The notes below the pieces were generated by a model. The model saw nothing but the letters and a program-made list of their open reading frames with translations. It did not search any database and had not been told where the DNA came from. A stretch of DNA of 64,000 nt, taken from the NCBI GenBank assembly GCA_013399115.1, contig VXAA01003352.1, positions 86,632 to 150,631 of the forward strand. Direction: 5' to 3'. The position numbers were made by a program, and so were the translations under genes. Position 1 is the first letter of the stretch. Every line of letters starts with the position of its first letter. The stretch is from Anseranas semipalmata. Its lineage: Eukaryota; Chordata; Aves; Anseriformes; Anseranatidae. This document shows, piece by piece, positions 21,961 to 38,526 of the stretch.

Positions 21961-24900
21961 AAAAAAAAAGGCGCGGAGTCTCTCAGCTCTCGTAAGCGCA
22001 AGGTTTAGTACGTAGGCTGCAGCATTTAAGGTTGGAAGTGAGCGCTCGGGGTGTGTTACAACGTGTCTTGTCTCTGCATCAGATCCGGCTGCCCCCAGAA
22101 GTCAATCGGATCCTGTATATTAGGAACCTGCCGTATAAAATCACCGCGGAGGAAATGTATGATATTTTTGGGAAATACGGGCCTATTCGACAAATCAGAG
22201 TGTAAGTGCTATTTATTTATGTATTTGTTTTGAGAAGTTAAGGACTTTACGGGCGTTGGGCTGGCCATTATAGGTCAGTATTGCTATTACAGTAGGTAAC
22301 AACCGGATTTTACAGCTGCAAAAGCTGAACGTACCCTAGCAGCATCCCGATATGCTGCAGGGGAATGTGGTGATGTTTCTGTTATGTGTAAATTTGTTTC
22401 AAAAGAATATTGCTGGTAGAGAGGTTGAAAAAGCTTAAACCTGGTGTGAACGCAGGTAAGGGGGCAAAAATAAGAAGTTACTCTTTTAAATAAACCTTAA
22501 ATGCAGCTAACCTTTTATGTTAAGGTAAAAATAAGAGCAGCAAGGGTTGAAAGCAACCACTTTTCCTGCTTAATGAGTATTAAATACTGACCTAATGGAA
22601 AAATGGAGATGGCTACCAAAAACTAATACACCACTCCCTATGCATCAGATACAGCTTGTGGCCCAGAGGAGGGCCAAGATGATGATCACAGGCCTGGAGC
22701 ACCTCTCCTGTGAAGGGAGGCTGAGGGAGCTGGGGTTGTTCAGCCTGGAGAAGGGAAGGCTCCGGGGAGACCTTATAGCAGCCTTCCAGTGCCTAAAGGG
22801 GGCCTACAGGAAAGCAGAAGAGGGACTCTGTCAGGGAGTGTAGTGATAGGACAAGGGGTAATGGCTTTAAACTGAAACAGGGTAGGTTTAGATTAAATAT
22901 TAGGAAGAAATTAAATTCTTTACTCAGAGGGTGGTGAGGCACTGGAACAGGTTGCCCACAGAAGCTGTGGATGCCTCATCCCTGGAAGTGTTCAAGGCCA
23001 GGCTGGATGGGGCTTTGGGCAACCTGGTCTGGTGGGAGGTGTCCCTGCCCATGGCAGGGGGGTTGGAACTAGATGGTCTTTAAGGTCCCTTCCAACCCAA
23101 ACCACTCTGTGATATCTATTTGATAAGGTTTTCTTCATACTGCCCTTATCCAGATGCTGACAAAATAACTTTTAGCATCTCTGAGTTCTCAAGTAGGTTG
23201 TTGGTTGGATTAGAGAAGAATACGTCCTTGTTTATGTTGCTCTCTATTTGCCCGTGCTCTGAGACTGGGGTGGGTAATGAATCCAAAATATGTTTCACTG
23301 TTTTGATTATGTAGGACATAAATGTGGTAACAGCAAAACAGACCAAACTTTAGCCCAGATCAAAATGCTTTTTTCAATCAGAGCCATAGTGATAAAAAAT
23401 GATTGTTCAGTGTAAGGAACAAAGTGAGTTTTCTGCATAGAATTGCCTTCAGTAAACAAACAGGAACAGAGGGGGATATAGGGGTGTGCTCCTGAATGCT
23501 GTGTAGCTGGTGAGATCCTTCTAATACAGTGTTGGGCAACAGAAGTGACTGGGGAAGTGGTTAAAGGAACAAGGGATAAATTTATTGCTTAGCTAAATAG
23601 GTGGAATTGGTCACTAATGGTTCTAAGTCGATAAAGGAGAACAAATATTTAAGGTTTCTGTAAAAGGGTAGGTTGGAGTAGTGTGACAGTGGCATGTAAA
23701 GAACTCAGACATGTCAGGAGATGTGCTGAAGTGTGTGTTCTGACGGGAACTGCTTGCAGTGTGCCTGCTGATCGTTCAGAACTGCCGATTCGTGTTGTTT
23801 GCTGCAGAAATCCTGACATTGTCATGAGACAAGATGTAACGTGGAACTCCCTTTGTAACGACTTAGCTCCTTTGTGCAGTTTTTATCCTGTTCACCTCTT
23901 CCCTTGCATACACATCCCAGAGTGGACCTGCATGATGTTGTTTGTTGGAGTTCTCTTATAAGTCAGCACCTTAGAAAGGGTTTTTTCTGGTTGTTAAGTT
24001 TGTTATAGCTATCTTTTAGCTGGGATCTTTTGGATTTGTAAGCTCTGTAATCTTTCTGAGCTAGTTAGCATTATGGGCCCAGACATGTCTCCTGTCCCTC
24101 AGGCAAAGGAAATTGAATTGATGGTCTGATAGGTGATGGTTGTGCATCTGAGGTGGTCTTGCATCGGCGCGGCTGTTTTGTGATGTGCTAACAACAGTAT
24201 TCCATCCTACCTCTGTTGCATTTTCCTATCGCTTCTGACTCTGAACTGTAAGTGAAGATTGGCGTGGAAAGCAGGGATATTTTTCAGTGTCTAGGAAAAA
24301 TAATAATTGTTCTTTAGTGAAGTTACATTAGTTAATCCAATCTCAGGCACTGCTAAATATTAATAGAATTATTTCCTGTGCATTTAGTTTAATGTTAACA
24401 CTGATCTTGCTCTGCAGTGGAAACACTCCGGAAACTAGAGGAACAGCCTATGTAGTCTATGAGGACATCTTTGATGCCAAAAATGCCTGTGATCATCTGT
24501 CAGGATTCAATGTGTGCAACAGATACCTTGTCGTTTTGTACTATAATGCAAACAGGGTAAGTACACTCGGTTTTCTTTAAGTTACCTGTGAACATGTTTA
24601 GCATTTAAAAAAAACAGTTTGAAAAGACAGTTGCTTGGATAGTTTTAATCCAAACCAGTAGAGGGATTGGATTAGGTAAATTGTCAGGGTTTAATCTTTA
24701 GTTGGTGATTCATGCGCAAATCACCCAAACCTTTGGACTGGGGATGATGAAAAACATGCTTCAGGTGAGTGTAGTTTGGAGAAGAGGTAGCAGGGGCCTC
24801 AAAACTGAACAGTTACAACAGGGTGCGAGATCTTGTTAAAAAGTAAAAAGTCTGTAATTCTTGTCATTCTCCCTGTTGCTGATGGTGCCCAGAGTACTGT

Positions 24901-25134
24901 TGTGTTCTCCAAGGTTGAGAATTAAGCAATGCTGTTCATATGCGATATTGATGTCATTCATAGTGATAAGTGGTTGCAGTTTCTGGGAAGTAACGTCATA
25001 AGATGCAATTTTTCTTCTTACACCTTTTATTTTTCTAATCACAGGCATTCCAAAAGATGGACACAAAGAAGAAAGAGGAACAGCTTAAGCTCCTCAAGGA
25101 AAAATATGGAATTAATACAGACCCGCCAAAATAA
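21760..25134 (+). CDS. SF3B6: SF3B6 (SF3b14a/p14), U2 snRNP branch-site protein (complete, four exons)
   Basis: A subunit of the SF3b complex of U2 and U12 snRNPs. It is an RRM protein bound to SF3B1 that contacts the branch-point adenosine in the nucleus. Exons: 21760-21789 (10 codons), 22083-22201 (39 codons plus 2 nt), 24418-24556 (1 nt plus 46 codons) and 25045-25134 (29 codons and TAA), all GT-AG and in phase. The protein is 125 residues, the human length, and I see no difference from the human protein as I remember it. RNP2 is ILYIRNL (residues 20-26, with the branch-adenosine-contacting Tyr22). RNP1 is RGTAYVVY (57-64). The end is the Lys/Glu-rich helix [15 protein letters not shown], which is followed by INTDPPK. 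ATG context is gccATGG. Intron 2 carries a CR1 copy. Confidence 0.99.
22662..23114 (+). repeat. CR1 LINE, 5'-truncated (about 450 bp)
   Basis: Sense-strand CR1 3' end in SF3B6 intron 2. It runs from 'agaggagggccaagatgatg' through 'gggaggctgagggagctggg' and 'gaagctgtggatgcc' to 'ttccaacccaaaccactctg'. Same subfamily as the copies at 54041 and 60475. Confidence 0.97.
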
Positions 25135-25602
25135 ACTGATCTTTTTGGAAAACTGTTTTCAAGACCTACCATTGTGTTCTTGAACTATATAAGGATTCTC
25201 ACTGAAGTATCACTTTTATTTTTAATTTAATAGGCTGTAATTTGAACCTTTAGATCTTCCTATTAGAATTAAATGTAAAACATCAGAAGATCTGCTTTAA
25301 GCTTAAATCCCCTAAATGGACACAGCTGCTTTGTGTTGTAAGGGTGAACTGGTAAATGCTGCATAACCACAGTCCTGTTTCTGGCAGGCCCTCCTTATGA
25401 GATGGGACCAAGTACGTCGAGCGACTCAGGCCTGCTGAAATTCTGCCCAGTCTCCAGGGCTGATTTTTAACGTGGCAGCCAGTTAACGCAAAGAGTTCAA
25501 GGGGCTCTGTATGAACTGTCCACATGCGGAATTCCACATGCCACTTCTAAAAATGGAGTATTGCAAGTAAACAAGAGTGTCCCTTTTCTTGTGCTTTTTT
25601 AA

Positions 25603-25608
25603 AATAAA
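25603..25608 (+). terminator. Candidate SF3B6 poly(A) signal
   Basis: AATAAA 468 bp after the stop, inside an A-rich run and followed by a T/G-rich region ('gtatggtttgattcttgttc'), as expected of a cleavage site. No earlier AATAAA was seen in the 3' UTR. Confidence 0.65.
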
Positions 25609-25619
25609 AAAAAAAGTAT

Positions 25620-28600
25620 GGTTTGATTCTTGTTCACACCTGTATATTGTACACAATTTATTGCACCTTTCTCCTCCTTGGAATGTTTGAAGGAGCGTAA
25701 CTGTTGTTAGGCTGCTTCTTCCTAGAAACAAACAAAGCCTAAACACGTACATGTAATATTGGGTGGAGGAAAAAGAAAACCATGTTTAAATTTTTGGCTC
25801 TTTATTTCTGAAAGTATCAGCGCTCGTCTCACGAATACAAAGTTTGATGCAGGGTACGTATAACCAGTATATTTGAGAAGTGGACAAGAGCGAGCTCTAC
25901 CTCCGTTCTTAACCAGCTGGAAGTTGGGTGAACATGGGTGGTCATCCTGCCTCTTGGGAGGATTTATGCACTTGGATTTGATGTTCAATGTGCTGACCAT
26001 GCAACTTCTAGCCAGTGCAGAACGTGGGCAGATGCAAACATATTTTGCCTAAGGATTTATAATTTAGGTTAAAAATTCTTGTATTATTAATTATACCGTC
26101 ATAAAGGAATATTTTCTTTTTTCATTGAAATATGTCACTTAAAATGTGCTGTTCTTGTGTCTGTTTAGTAAAAAATAATAAATGCCCGCATAATTTTGCT
26201 TTGTTTTTTAATCAAGGCTTGCTTTATGCTGTGCTTGTAACCTTACCTTTTAAAAAGGAATCGGTCATCACCCGAATGTGTGCGATACGGGTCATAATTT
26301 GTAGAGCCTGCAGTACGTCCGTAAATGTTCACACGCATCCAGCACGTGAGTGATGGGGGAAGGATGCCCAGCTCTGGGTGCCGATGCCCAGCTCTCAAAC
26401 AGAAGTCCCTTTTATTTGCCACATGCTCCAGCTGTCTTAGCTGGGAGGAGCACGGAGGGTGCTGCTGATGCTCTGAGCTGGCTGTTTCACCCCTGAGCAG
26501 CGGGGAGGAGAAGTCTTGCAGGGGGCAGTAAGTGTCTCATAGCTTTTTAAAGGTCTGCATGTTGGGGGGTGACACACACAGACCATTTACACAAGTTGTT
26601 GGGCATTTAGAAGGCCCCTGGCTATAACAGGAACCGGAGGTGCTTGTTACCATGCTGGATTTATGCTTCTAATAAATAATGCTAAACGCTGGTAATAAAA
26701 CACTGAGGCACTAACAATGGAGCCACGTTCTGTCTGCCGTGTTTAAAATCATATGCAAATACTGCATTCCATCTGTCAATAGCAGAGAGCATGTTGCCTG
26801 CGCTATAGTGTCTGTTTTGATGAGGATTTGATGCTGTTTGAAAAATATATATAAAAAGCAATTCTTTAGGGTAATAAGATTAATAAAAATTCCTTCAATG
26901 AATCCTCAAGATCAGCAGCTTTTGATTTCTCCGAGAGCTCAGCTGCTGCCTTTCATTAAATATTCCATTTCATACTTTTTCTTCTAGTGCCTGTTCAGGG
27001 CTTTCAATGTCCCTGTACATGTAAAATGAAATAATAATTTGTACCTGCAAGACAGAGGGAATGGAAATCGAATGCCCGGAGGATTGTTTTGATGAGGTCT
27101 GCTCAAGATTTTGTTTGAAATGTAATATCAAAGGACGGGGAAATGAGTTCAGTTATATGAATGGCAGAGGGGGCAGCAAATAAGGCAGATGTTACCAGCC
27201 TTGCAGTCTACATCTGTGCTGGTTTTTGTGTGTGCTCACTTTCCATTTAATTTTTCAGGAAGTAGGGCATGAAATTAAGCCTGGAAGGTCATTTTTTCCA
27301 TCTATACTGTTTAGAAATTAGTAACAAGAGCATATCTGATTACACAGGCAGTGACAGTAAATTTCTTCCAATCCATTATATAGTGGTAATAATTATATGT
27401 ACTGTGTTGATCGATGATACAATTAAATAAATTAACACATTTGCAGTCAAATAAAGAGCTGAAGATTACATTTCCTTGAAGACTTAATTTCCCTAAGTAT
27501 CACAAAGCACAATTAGTTTTCCTTTCAGATTTTTTTAATGAAATTGGCATGAAAAATGTAATAATCTCTGCTTCCAACAAAGGTCTCTGAAGAGAAAGGG
27601 CGATGAGGGAGAGAGCTTCATCAACCAGCTGTAATAAGGATTTTACAGACTCGGTAATGGCAGGGTTGTACAGCTGAGGGCAATAGGAAAGGTAAGTGCA
27701 CAGCAGCTCTTCAGATCGAGATGGTAAGACTGGCTCTGATCAGCTCTTACAGCGCAGCAGGAACACTTCCCACTGGCAAAGAAACCTAGCAAAAGAGGAA
27801 AGGGAGAGCGATGCCCCAGCTGTTGCTTGGACAGCAGCAGAACCAGCGGGACCAACAGACGATGGAGGTGTACCAGGAACACGCGGCTGGTCCAGGTACG
27901 CCGAATCAGTTCTCCGCATCACCGTTCACATTTGAGGCACTCGGGAAAGGTCCAGTCTATCCCCAGTGAGAACTCTTGGTGAGACGTGGTTGTGTAACCT
28001 AGCTGCTGCAGTGATCCCAGATTTCCACCAAAAAAGGATCCCAAAAGGTCTTTAGTTTTCTTTAAGGACAGGGGAGCAAGAAAAAATGTTTACCAACCTT
28101 CAGTGAATTATAGTCTGCAAGAGAGGGGTTTTGTTTGCTTATGACCAGCACCAGAAAGTGCAGCCTAAAAACAAGGTATGTTCAGTGGCCACATCATTCC
28201 ATAGTTCAGATTGGTTTTGGGAGCTGGATGAAAGTAATTCTGCTTTTCTTTAGCCTATCTCAGCTCTAGCAGAAATCGTTACACTAGTTTTACTGTTGTA
28301 AAGGCACAGAATTGGACCAGCACTGTATGTCCTTGAGGAACACCACTTTCTCTCTCTTCAGCAGCCAAATTTTGGCCAGAGTTGGGCCACCAGCAGTGCA
28401 GGGGAGACGGAGAATCAGGAAACCTCTCTGTCCCAGCAGCCCCTACATGCACATTCCTAGGTACCGCTGCTCCCACAGAGATCTTCCACTGTGCAATCTA
28501 TAACAGAAGCAGTACATGGAATTATGTGTATTTCATGTAAGAAGAGAAATAATTAACAAGAAAATCAGTGGATGATCGTTTGAAGAACTTCTTATGCACC

Positions 28601-28666
28601 AGAAAGAATTCCGATGGCCGGTGGAAAGCAGAAAAGAAGAAAACAGAAATTGTAAAGTATCAATAT
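25620..28666. other. SF3B6-FKBP1B tail-to-tail intergenic region
   Basis: No supported gene. 26740-27560 is AT-rich, low in recognisable repeats and dense in homeodomain- and Oct-like words (for example atgcaaat near 26753, and several taat/atta cores), so it may contain conserved regulatory DNA; see the findings. The short open frames at 27.6-28.5 kb look like chance. Confidence 0.45.
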
Positions 28667-29213
28667 TTTATTGTTTTATATATATTTTTAAATTCTTAAA
28701 TGAGACAGTATTTTTTAAAACAGCAGCAAGCAGAACGTACAAGTTGAGAAAAGTGGCAGCGCAGGTAACTCTGTTTGGCTAATGCCCGTTCATGTACAAG
28801 GCGTACATTGGATTTTTTGAGCACCTTCTGTGTTTTTATTTTTTCTTGGTTTAAGTGTACAGTAAGGCAGTGGTTTTTTCAATAAGGAATATATATATAT
28901 TTATATTTATATATATTTTCAATCATCACTGTGAATTTTTATTACATGCAAGTTAAATAAAATGTACAACTTGAAAATGTTACAACGGTAGACATTTTTC
29001 CCAAAGCAACGCTTCCAATAAAAGGCAAATACGGACACCACAAAGTTAAAAAACGAGAAAGAAGGCTTCAGAAACCTAATGGCAGGCGCTATTGACATGA
29101 CAGCTTGAGCAGGGAAGATTAGGATTCCAGTGAAGATTTCTCCCGCTGCTGGAAAAGTGAGAAAGAACGGATGATTATCAACAGGTGCCTCCAGCCAACT
29201 CCCTCGAGAAGAC
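28667..29213 (-). other. FKBP1B: Putative FKBP1B 3' UTR
   Basis: Downstream of the FKBP1B stop on the minus strand. AATAAA signals (TTTATT on the plus strand) lie at 28938-28943, 28835-28840 and 28667-28672. Which one is used cannot be told from sequence. It includes an AT-dinucleotide tract at 28888-28920. Confidence 0.55.
28888..28920. repeat. (AT)n-rich microsatellite
   Basis: An alternating 'atatatatat' run with 'ttatatttat' interruptions, within the putative FKBP1B 3' UTR. Confidence 0.85.
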
Positions 29214-32542
<3,329 letters not shown>

Positions 32543-35500
32543 CTGCCAAAACAAGACACACAGTTTCAATCTGAGCTACATCTAAATTTAAGTGCTGAGA
32601 GGTGGGGAGGAAGGAAGTGAAAAATTAATGTCTTGGTCATAACAACTGTTCATTTCCATTTTCACTATGAATCCTCATCTCAAACGGATATGGCAGGAGA
32701 GTCAAAAGCAGTGGCACCACATTGCTACCTTTGCCTTCTAGTAATTTAGGCTCCAAAATGGAAGGAATGGAAACATATTCACATTGTTGTTCTTACTGCA
32801 GTAGGTTGTAACTCATATTGTGCCAAATGTTGCACAGACAAGACGAGCTGTTCCTTGCAAAGGGGAGCTTCCACGCTAAATAGATGAAAGCAAGCAAAGA
32901 ATAAGTAGGAGGCAGTGGAAGGGAACAGAGAGAAAACATCAGTGCAGGGTGAGGGCTAAGGTGCAGGCCTGTTACCACCACACGTTATTGTCCAGAGGCT
33001 GTTAAATCAACTTATTGTCACTAGGAGTGGGATGTCTTCCCATCTAAACTCAGCATTTGGACTCCCTTTAAGGTGTGGAGAAAAACAGGTGCTTCTAGCA
33101 CACAACTCACCTCAACGGTTTTAGAAATCTGTCTTAAAACTGGGTGAATCGTGACCCTTTCTCTGCACTGCTCATAAATGGAGCAGGGACAAACAGCTTA
33201 GATGCATACAGTTACATTGCAAATGGCCAGCGCTAGGTGGGATGGATCCCACTGCAGGTGCCTGCTCCAAGCCTCCTCCTAAACACAAAACAACTCCCTA
33301 AAACAAACCCCCACATCAAGAAACCAAATTTAACGTAAATTTGACTAGATTTTCTTCCATGTTTACCATATTGAGAATAAGATAGAGAGCTTCCCATTAA
33401 ATACTTACCATTTATTGGTAAGGTATTCTATTAACAGCATAACTAACTGCAGGAAACAGTCCTTGTGGAGAACATGGGTGACCCTGGACTGTTGCCATGT
33501 CTGGTAGTCTCATGGCAGTCAATGGGACCTTTCCTCTGACTTCGAAGGGTGGGGATGTAGATTCAGGTTCGGGAACTCCAAGCCAAATTTGCTGCCAGTT
33601 AAGCATATGCAGGTATAGAGCAGATCCTTTGACTTGTTGCTGCAAATTTATACCAGAATTCCTAAAAGCAGTGTTTGGTACCTTGACTGTTAAACTTCTC
33701 TACTTGATTTACTCAGCAGTGCTAGAATAAAGCACATTACACAAATGTGGCCATTCCACATCGTGTGTGTGAAACTTCAACACTGCATTACAGCTGTACG
33801 CATTTCCTCCTTGTACACAAAGAATGGAAAAGATTCTGCACTCAAAAATATGAAAATAGCAAGGATATTTGTATGAATACTCCATTAGCCTCATTCTTTA
33901 TATTGTCATACAGCCACAAGACAGTCACAGTAACACCTTATTAATCTGGATGGACACAACACTGTTTCAACCTGTATATTATGCACAGATTCTACAGCAA
34001 ATGGATAAGCCTTTACAGGGCCCTACATCATTAGCTATCCTCATTCTTTTTTCAAACTGGATATTTATGATAGCTAAAAACCTAAGAGTAATCGATAATT
34101 GCTCTCTCCAAATGTTACACTCTGAATATTGCAAGGTTGGGCTATTTATATATTAGAATAAATACTTTCTTTGTAATGCTGTAATGCCCCAGTGTTCTGG
34201 GCATATACAATGACTGTACTGTACAAGGTGCTGTAAAAAGAAACACTCATGAATAAGCAAATATTTGAAAAAGTTTATGGTTGAAACAATTTTATTAAGC
34301 ACAGCTTTGACAGAAAACGCTGAGAAATACTACCTTTATGATTCATTATGAAAAATACAGTCTGATTTCCTTTCATTAAAGCAGTTATATTAATAGACCA
34401 GCTCAATGCATTTTTTTTTTTCCTAGGGAAAATCATTAGTTATTGTTCAAACAACAAAAATGGCACATTTGGCTTACTTAAAAAATGCATGCTCCGATTC
34501 AATGGTAAATATAAAGAGATGTGCCAGGATGAAAAACAAAGACTAAAAGGGTACAATTCATCTTACCTATCTTTATGCTTCTTGCTATTTTTGAGCTAAT
34601 TACTCTGTTTCTCTCTATAACCAACTCAGAAAAAAATGCACTTTCAGGGGGCAATTCATCTAACCAAATCCAGGGATCTACATTAGGACATAATGAATTG
34701 CGTCCTGGCAGTGCCTATTTCTTTGCAATGAATTTAAAGGAAGTCCAGACAACTAGCTCAGACACAGATGTCTCCAAATTCATTAGCAGTTAAATCAGTA
34801 GTGATGGCATTCTAGACTTGCAGTAGTAAGTACAAAGTATTTGATTGTTCAAGTGGGGTTCTGTGTCTAGATGTTTCACATCGGTATGAAAACCAAATGA
34901 TATGCTAAGGCAAATTAGCTGTTGACCAAGTCCAACATTTGTCTAAGTTGATACTTCAGAGAAGTGCGGGCGTGTGTGTGTATAAGACCTTAGGAGGGCA
35001 ATTATGGAATAACCTGCCCATAACATATGTTTCACAGCCTTCACCGTTAGTGTTTGTCATATTCCTAAGTTTTTTTACAGTAAAATAGAGAAGTATTTTA
35101 CGTATGCTCTGATGCAAGTACATACACATATTATGCAATGTATCTGCTCAGTGATATCCCAAAGCCCCCTCTGTGCAGACCGGGATGCCGGAACTGCTGT
35201 TTGCACAAGGCCTTCAAGTTACAATCAAGCATGGATTCATTTGTATAGCAGAAAAATAGCATGCATGTGGAGGAGGGCAGGCAGGGAGAAGCAGCTCGGA
35301 GAGAACTCTCAGGCATATCATATAATCTTTTTTGAAGTATTTGATCTTAAATTTAAATAGCAGTCCTTTCTTACAGCGATTTTATTTTTAAACACATCAT
35401 AAAACCTTTTGTTTCTATGAAATAGAAGGAGACTATTAGAGAATCCCAATATTTAGTAGTTTTAATATTAAATCTTTGTACTGTCATTACATTCTGTATG

Positions 35501-36380
35501 TTCAAAGTAGTATGCAAACATTAATTATTCTTCACAGCAGCCCAAGGTAAAAGAAGATATTTCTTATAAAATAGCCTCACTCTGGAAGTTCAGATTCAGA
35601 TGCAAAGTTCCACAACACTTCAGTTATGTTTTCACTTTGTTTTGTAACTAAAGCCTATTAAAATACTTAGCTTAAAGGTCTGATGGTTTACAAAATACTA
35701 CAGATCAAACTGGTGACAGAGCCAGAATTAACTCTTTGGAGAGCTTGCTAGTCTAATATCTATCATGTCAAAACTGACTCTCATTTCACCATCAAAAGTC
35801 AATAGAAGATAGGCTTATAGAAGAAAACAGCGTTGTTCTCCTGTGTTTACAGGAACATCGTATTTTCAGCGACGGATGAAAATTCATCAAGTGATGAATT
35901 CAGAAATGTAACCTCTTCTGCCATCACCCCACCTCATTGCTTTTGGATGACAAATTGGGATTCAAACAGTCAGATGCATCCGTATTTGCTGAAGCTATGG
36001 CAAGAGGGTCAATTTTTATATGACTGCCCTTTAAATGTACATCGAGTTTAGAAATGAGTCAGAGTCCCCATGTGCCCTGGAGAAGTTCTGATACGGATTT
36101 AGATCTGAACTTTGAAGCCTGTCTTTTTTATCTCTCTATTTCTGAAAGTTAGAGTTGACTCTTCAGTCTTCTGGGAGCTAAAACAGCATAATGTTTTATT
36201 TTCTCTCTTGCTAATGCATCAATTGATTTTCCTTTTGTGAAAAAATTGATTTGGTTAATATTCTTCAACAAGGATGGATGCCCATCTTCAGCCTGCAAGC
36301 ACCTTTATTTATCTAGCTAACAACAGGGAGAAAAAAAAAACACACAGCTGGGAACTGAACAATGACATTGTTTTGCAAAG

Positions 36381-36414
36381 TCAAAACTCCCTTGGCAATC
36401 AATAAGAGTTTTGA
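36381..36414. repeat. Ancient palindromic repeat fragment
   Basis: TCAAAACTC and its perfect reverse complement GAGTTTTGA flank 16 bases. The arms and the following 'ctgagcaaggacat' resemble the 'caaaactcccattgac' and 'gggagttttg' hairpin element common in reptile and bird genomes. The family was recalled, not searched. Confidence 0.55.
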
Positions 36415-37075
36415 CTGAGCAAGGACATCTAGATGCCTATATGCTTACTTCTTATAATAACCTCACACTGGATTCTGAAAGGTAACAATTATTGTATCAA
36501 AATAATTACTTGTACAAACTCATTTATCAGAATATCGTGTGGATTTGAAAACATTCTGATCTACAAGGTGCCCTAATCACCAACTGGGTGTTAAAAATCA
36601 GGTGGCTGTAGAAACGTTCATTGGAGCTGAAGAAGTTTGAAGAGCTGACAAATCATTTTGTTAAGGAACATGACCAGGGATAGGTGTGCCTGCATTACTC
36701 TTTTAACACGAATTACCTAACTGAGATCAGCCAACCTCAGCTAAGACCACATCGTTTAAGTCTGCTCCTAGGGGGACAGGGCTAATGACACTGTCTGTAC
36801 TTACTTGATAGGTTTTGAATCTTTTAGCTAGTTTCAACGAAGTCTGGCAGAGGAGAAGGGTTCATAATGGCATAAAGATCCTATATATTTAATGAACAGA
36901 AATCTGGGTAGGAAAAAGATCCCATAAGAGCTTCTAGCAAGAGGAAGGCTCAATCTTTGTTTGCTTTCATAGAATCTAGACTATGGAGGAGATGTCAGGA
37001 ACAGTGTGAATGTCATAGCCAGCCCACAGTCTAAGATTCTTTTTACTGGGGGTTCCTTAATCTGAGAATAATTCA

Positions 37076-37140
37076 GCTGGGAATTAAACCAGCCACATAA
37101 CGCAAATCCACAGAGCCAGCTGAGCTACTTAGGCACCTAA
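37076..37140 (-). repeat. tRNA-derived SINE fragment
   Basis: On the minus strand, TAGCTCAGCTGGCT (37114-37127) fits the Pol III A box and GGTTTAATTCCCAG (37077-37090) fits the B box, with tRNA-like spacing of about 24 nt between them. No acceptor stem can be formed by the flanks, so this is a tRNA-derived repeat and not a tRNA gene. Confidence 0.6.
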
Positions 37141-38490
37141 CTCACAAGGTTCCAACAAAACCATGTCCAAAACCATGCTCAGAACATTATCTATAAATTA
37201 GATGGATGGAGGGAGATAACACCAAAGGCCCTCCACAGATATCCTGTCAAATTTAGGTGCTTGAATCTAGTTAATGTATGTGTACATGAGGTGAGATGAA
37301 TTCTACTCCTAACATTAGCCATCTCAAAGGTAGAAACTGAGTCTCAGTCTGTCATCTAGGCTACTTCTACAGCCACGGGAGAAAGAGCAGTATCTCCTAG
37401 AAGATTCACCCCATCTAGATATATATCTTAGGACTGCAACAATGTCGCGGAATTGTTGTATATTCTCAGTCAACTAACTTAAAAAAGTTAAAAAGTTATC
37501 ATAAATTTTAAACAGTAGGCAGCTAGCTCCTGAGAGGGCCCAAGTGAGGAGACATTAACTCTTCCATCCATCTACATGAAGTAGACCGAATTGCATCTCA
37601 GGCTTCACTGGCTCCAATGTTTGCTGAAATACTTGTTTTTGCAGTGTTGACACATTCTGGGAATCAGAAGACATAGATTCTAATCCAGGACAAATCCCTT
37701 CATTTCTCTAGTTGTTTTCCTTTTATCCTCTACAACGGGATTCACTTACTTGACAGGAGTATTAAGGGGATGAACTGAACAGGTGATGTTCAAAGAACAG
37801 TTGCAAGTTATTCCCTTACTTTTCAAACTGTAGTTACCTACAGCAAGTAAACACAACACATATACTTGTAGACAGTTATTTTCTGTATATTTGTTGGCAG
37901 GACAAAGAGGGGCAAATATTGAGATGTTTCTAGGATGCTATCCTGTTTCATTTTATGTAGACCTGGGGTTCTTCAGGACAGGGACTATATTTTGATGGCC
38001 TTTAATGCAATCACCTTTCCAATTATGCCTTGTAATAAATCTGTGCTGATATAAACTTGTCATTTGATTTGGTTACCATGACTTGAGTGACTTGGACTCT
38101 CAGAGGCAACATTTCCTGTAGTTAGTGTTGCTGTGGGCTAAGAATTTTTGATCTCAAGTGTTTCTTTTTCCCTAAAATATACTGTTTCTAATGTCAAAAT
38201 ATGTCAATATTCTGTCAGAAGAATTTCTCACAGGCTGGAAATTTTGATTTTTCCCATTTACAGTCTATAACTATCACTAATGTACATTTTTAGTTGGAAA
38301 AATACATTATTTATTGGGAAGTTTCTAGAAACTGCACAAAAGCCTTTATCTCAACATTGACACCTTCACAGTGTATAGAGAAGGATACAGTTTAGGAAAG
38401 CAGAGGAGTTCAGCACAGTCCTATAGGAGTAGTGGGAAAAACATATCCATAAAGTCACAAATCATATCCCAGGTTAGATCGCACCAGCAG

Positions 38491-38526
38491 AACTCCACTG
38501 ATTTTACTGGTGTTACTCACATTGCA
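38491..38526. repeat. Ancient palindromic repeat fragment
   Basis: 'aactccactgattttactgg' followed by 'tgttactcacattgc' resembles the old 'ctccattgacttcactgg' and 'agttactc' element of amniote genomes. Short and diverged. Confidence 0.45.

Noticed and set aside
24081..24090. p53 response element in SF3B6 intron 2
   Set aside because: A perfect half-site (agacatgtct), but no second half-site within spacing range. Single half-sites are common by chance.
37076..37140. tRNA gene on the minus strand
   Set aside because: A and B boxes match, but no acceptor stem can be formed with the flanks, so it is a SINE remnant.
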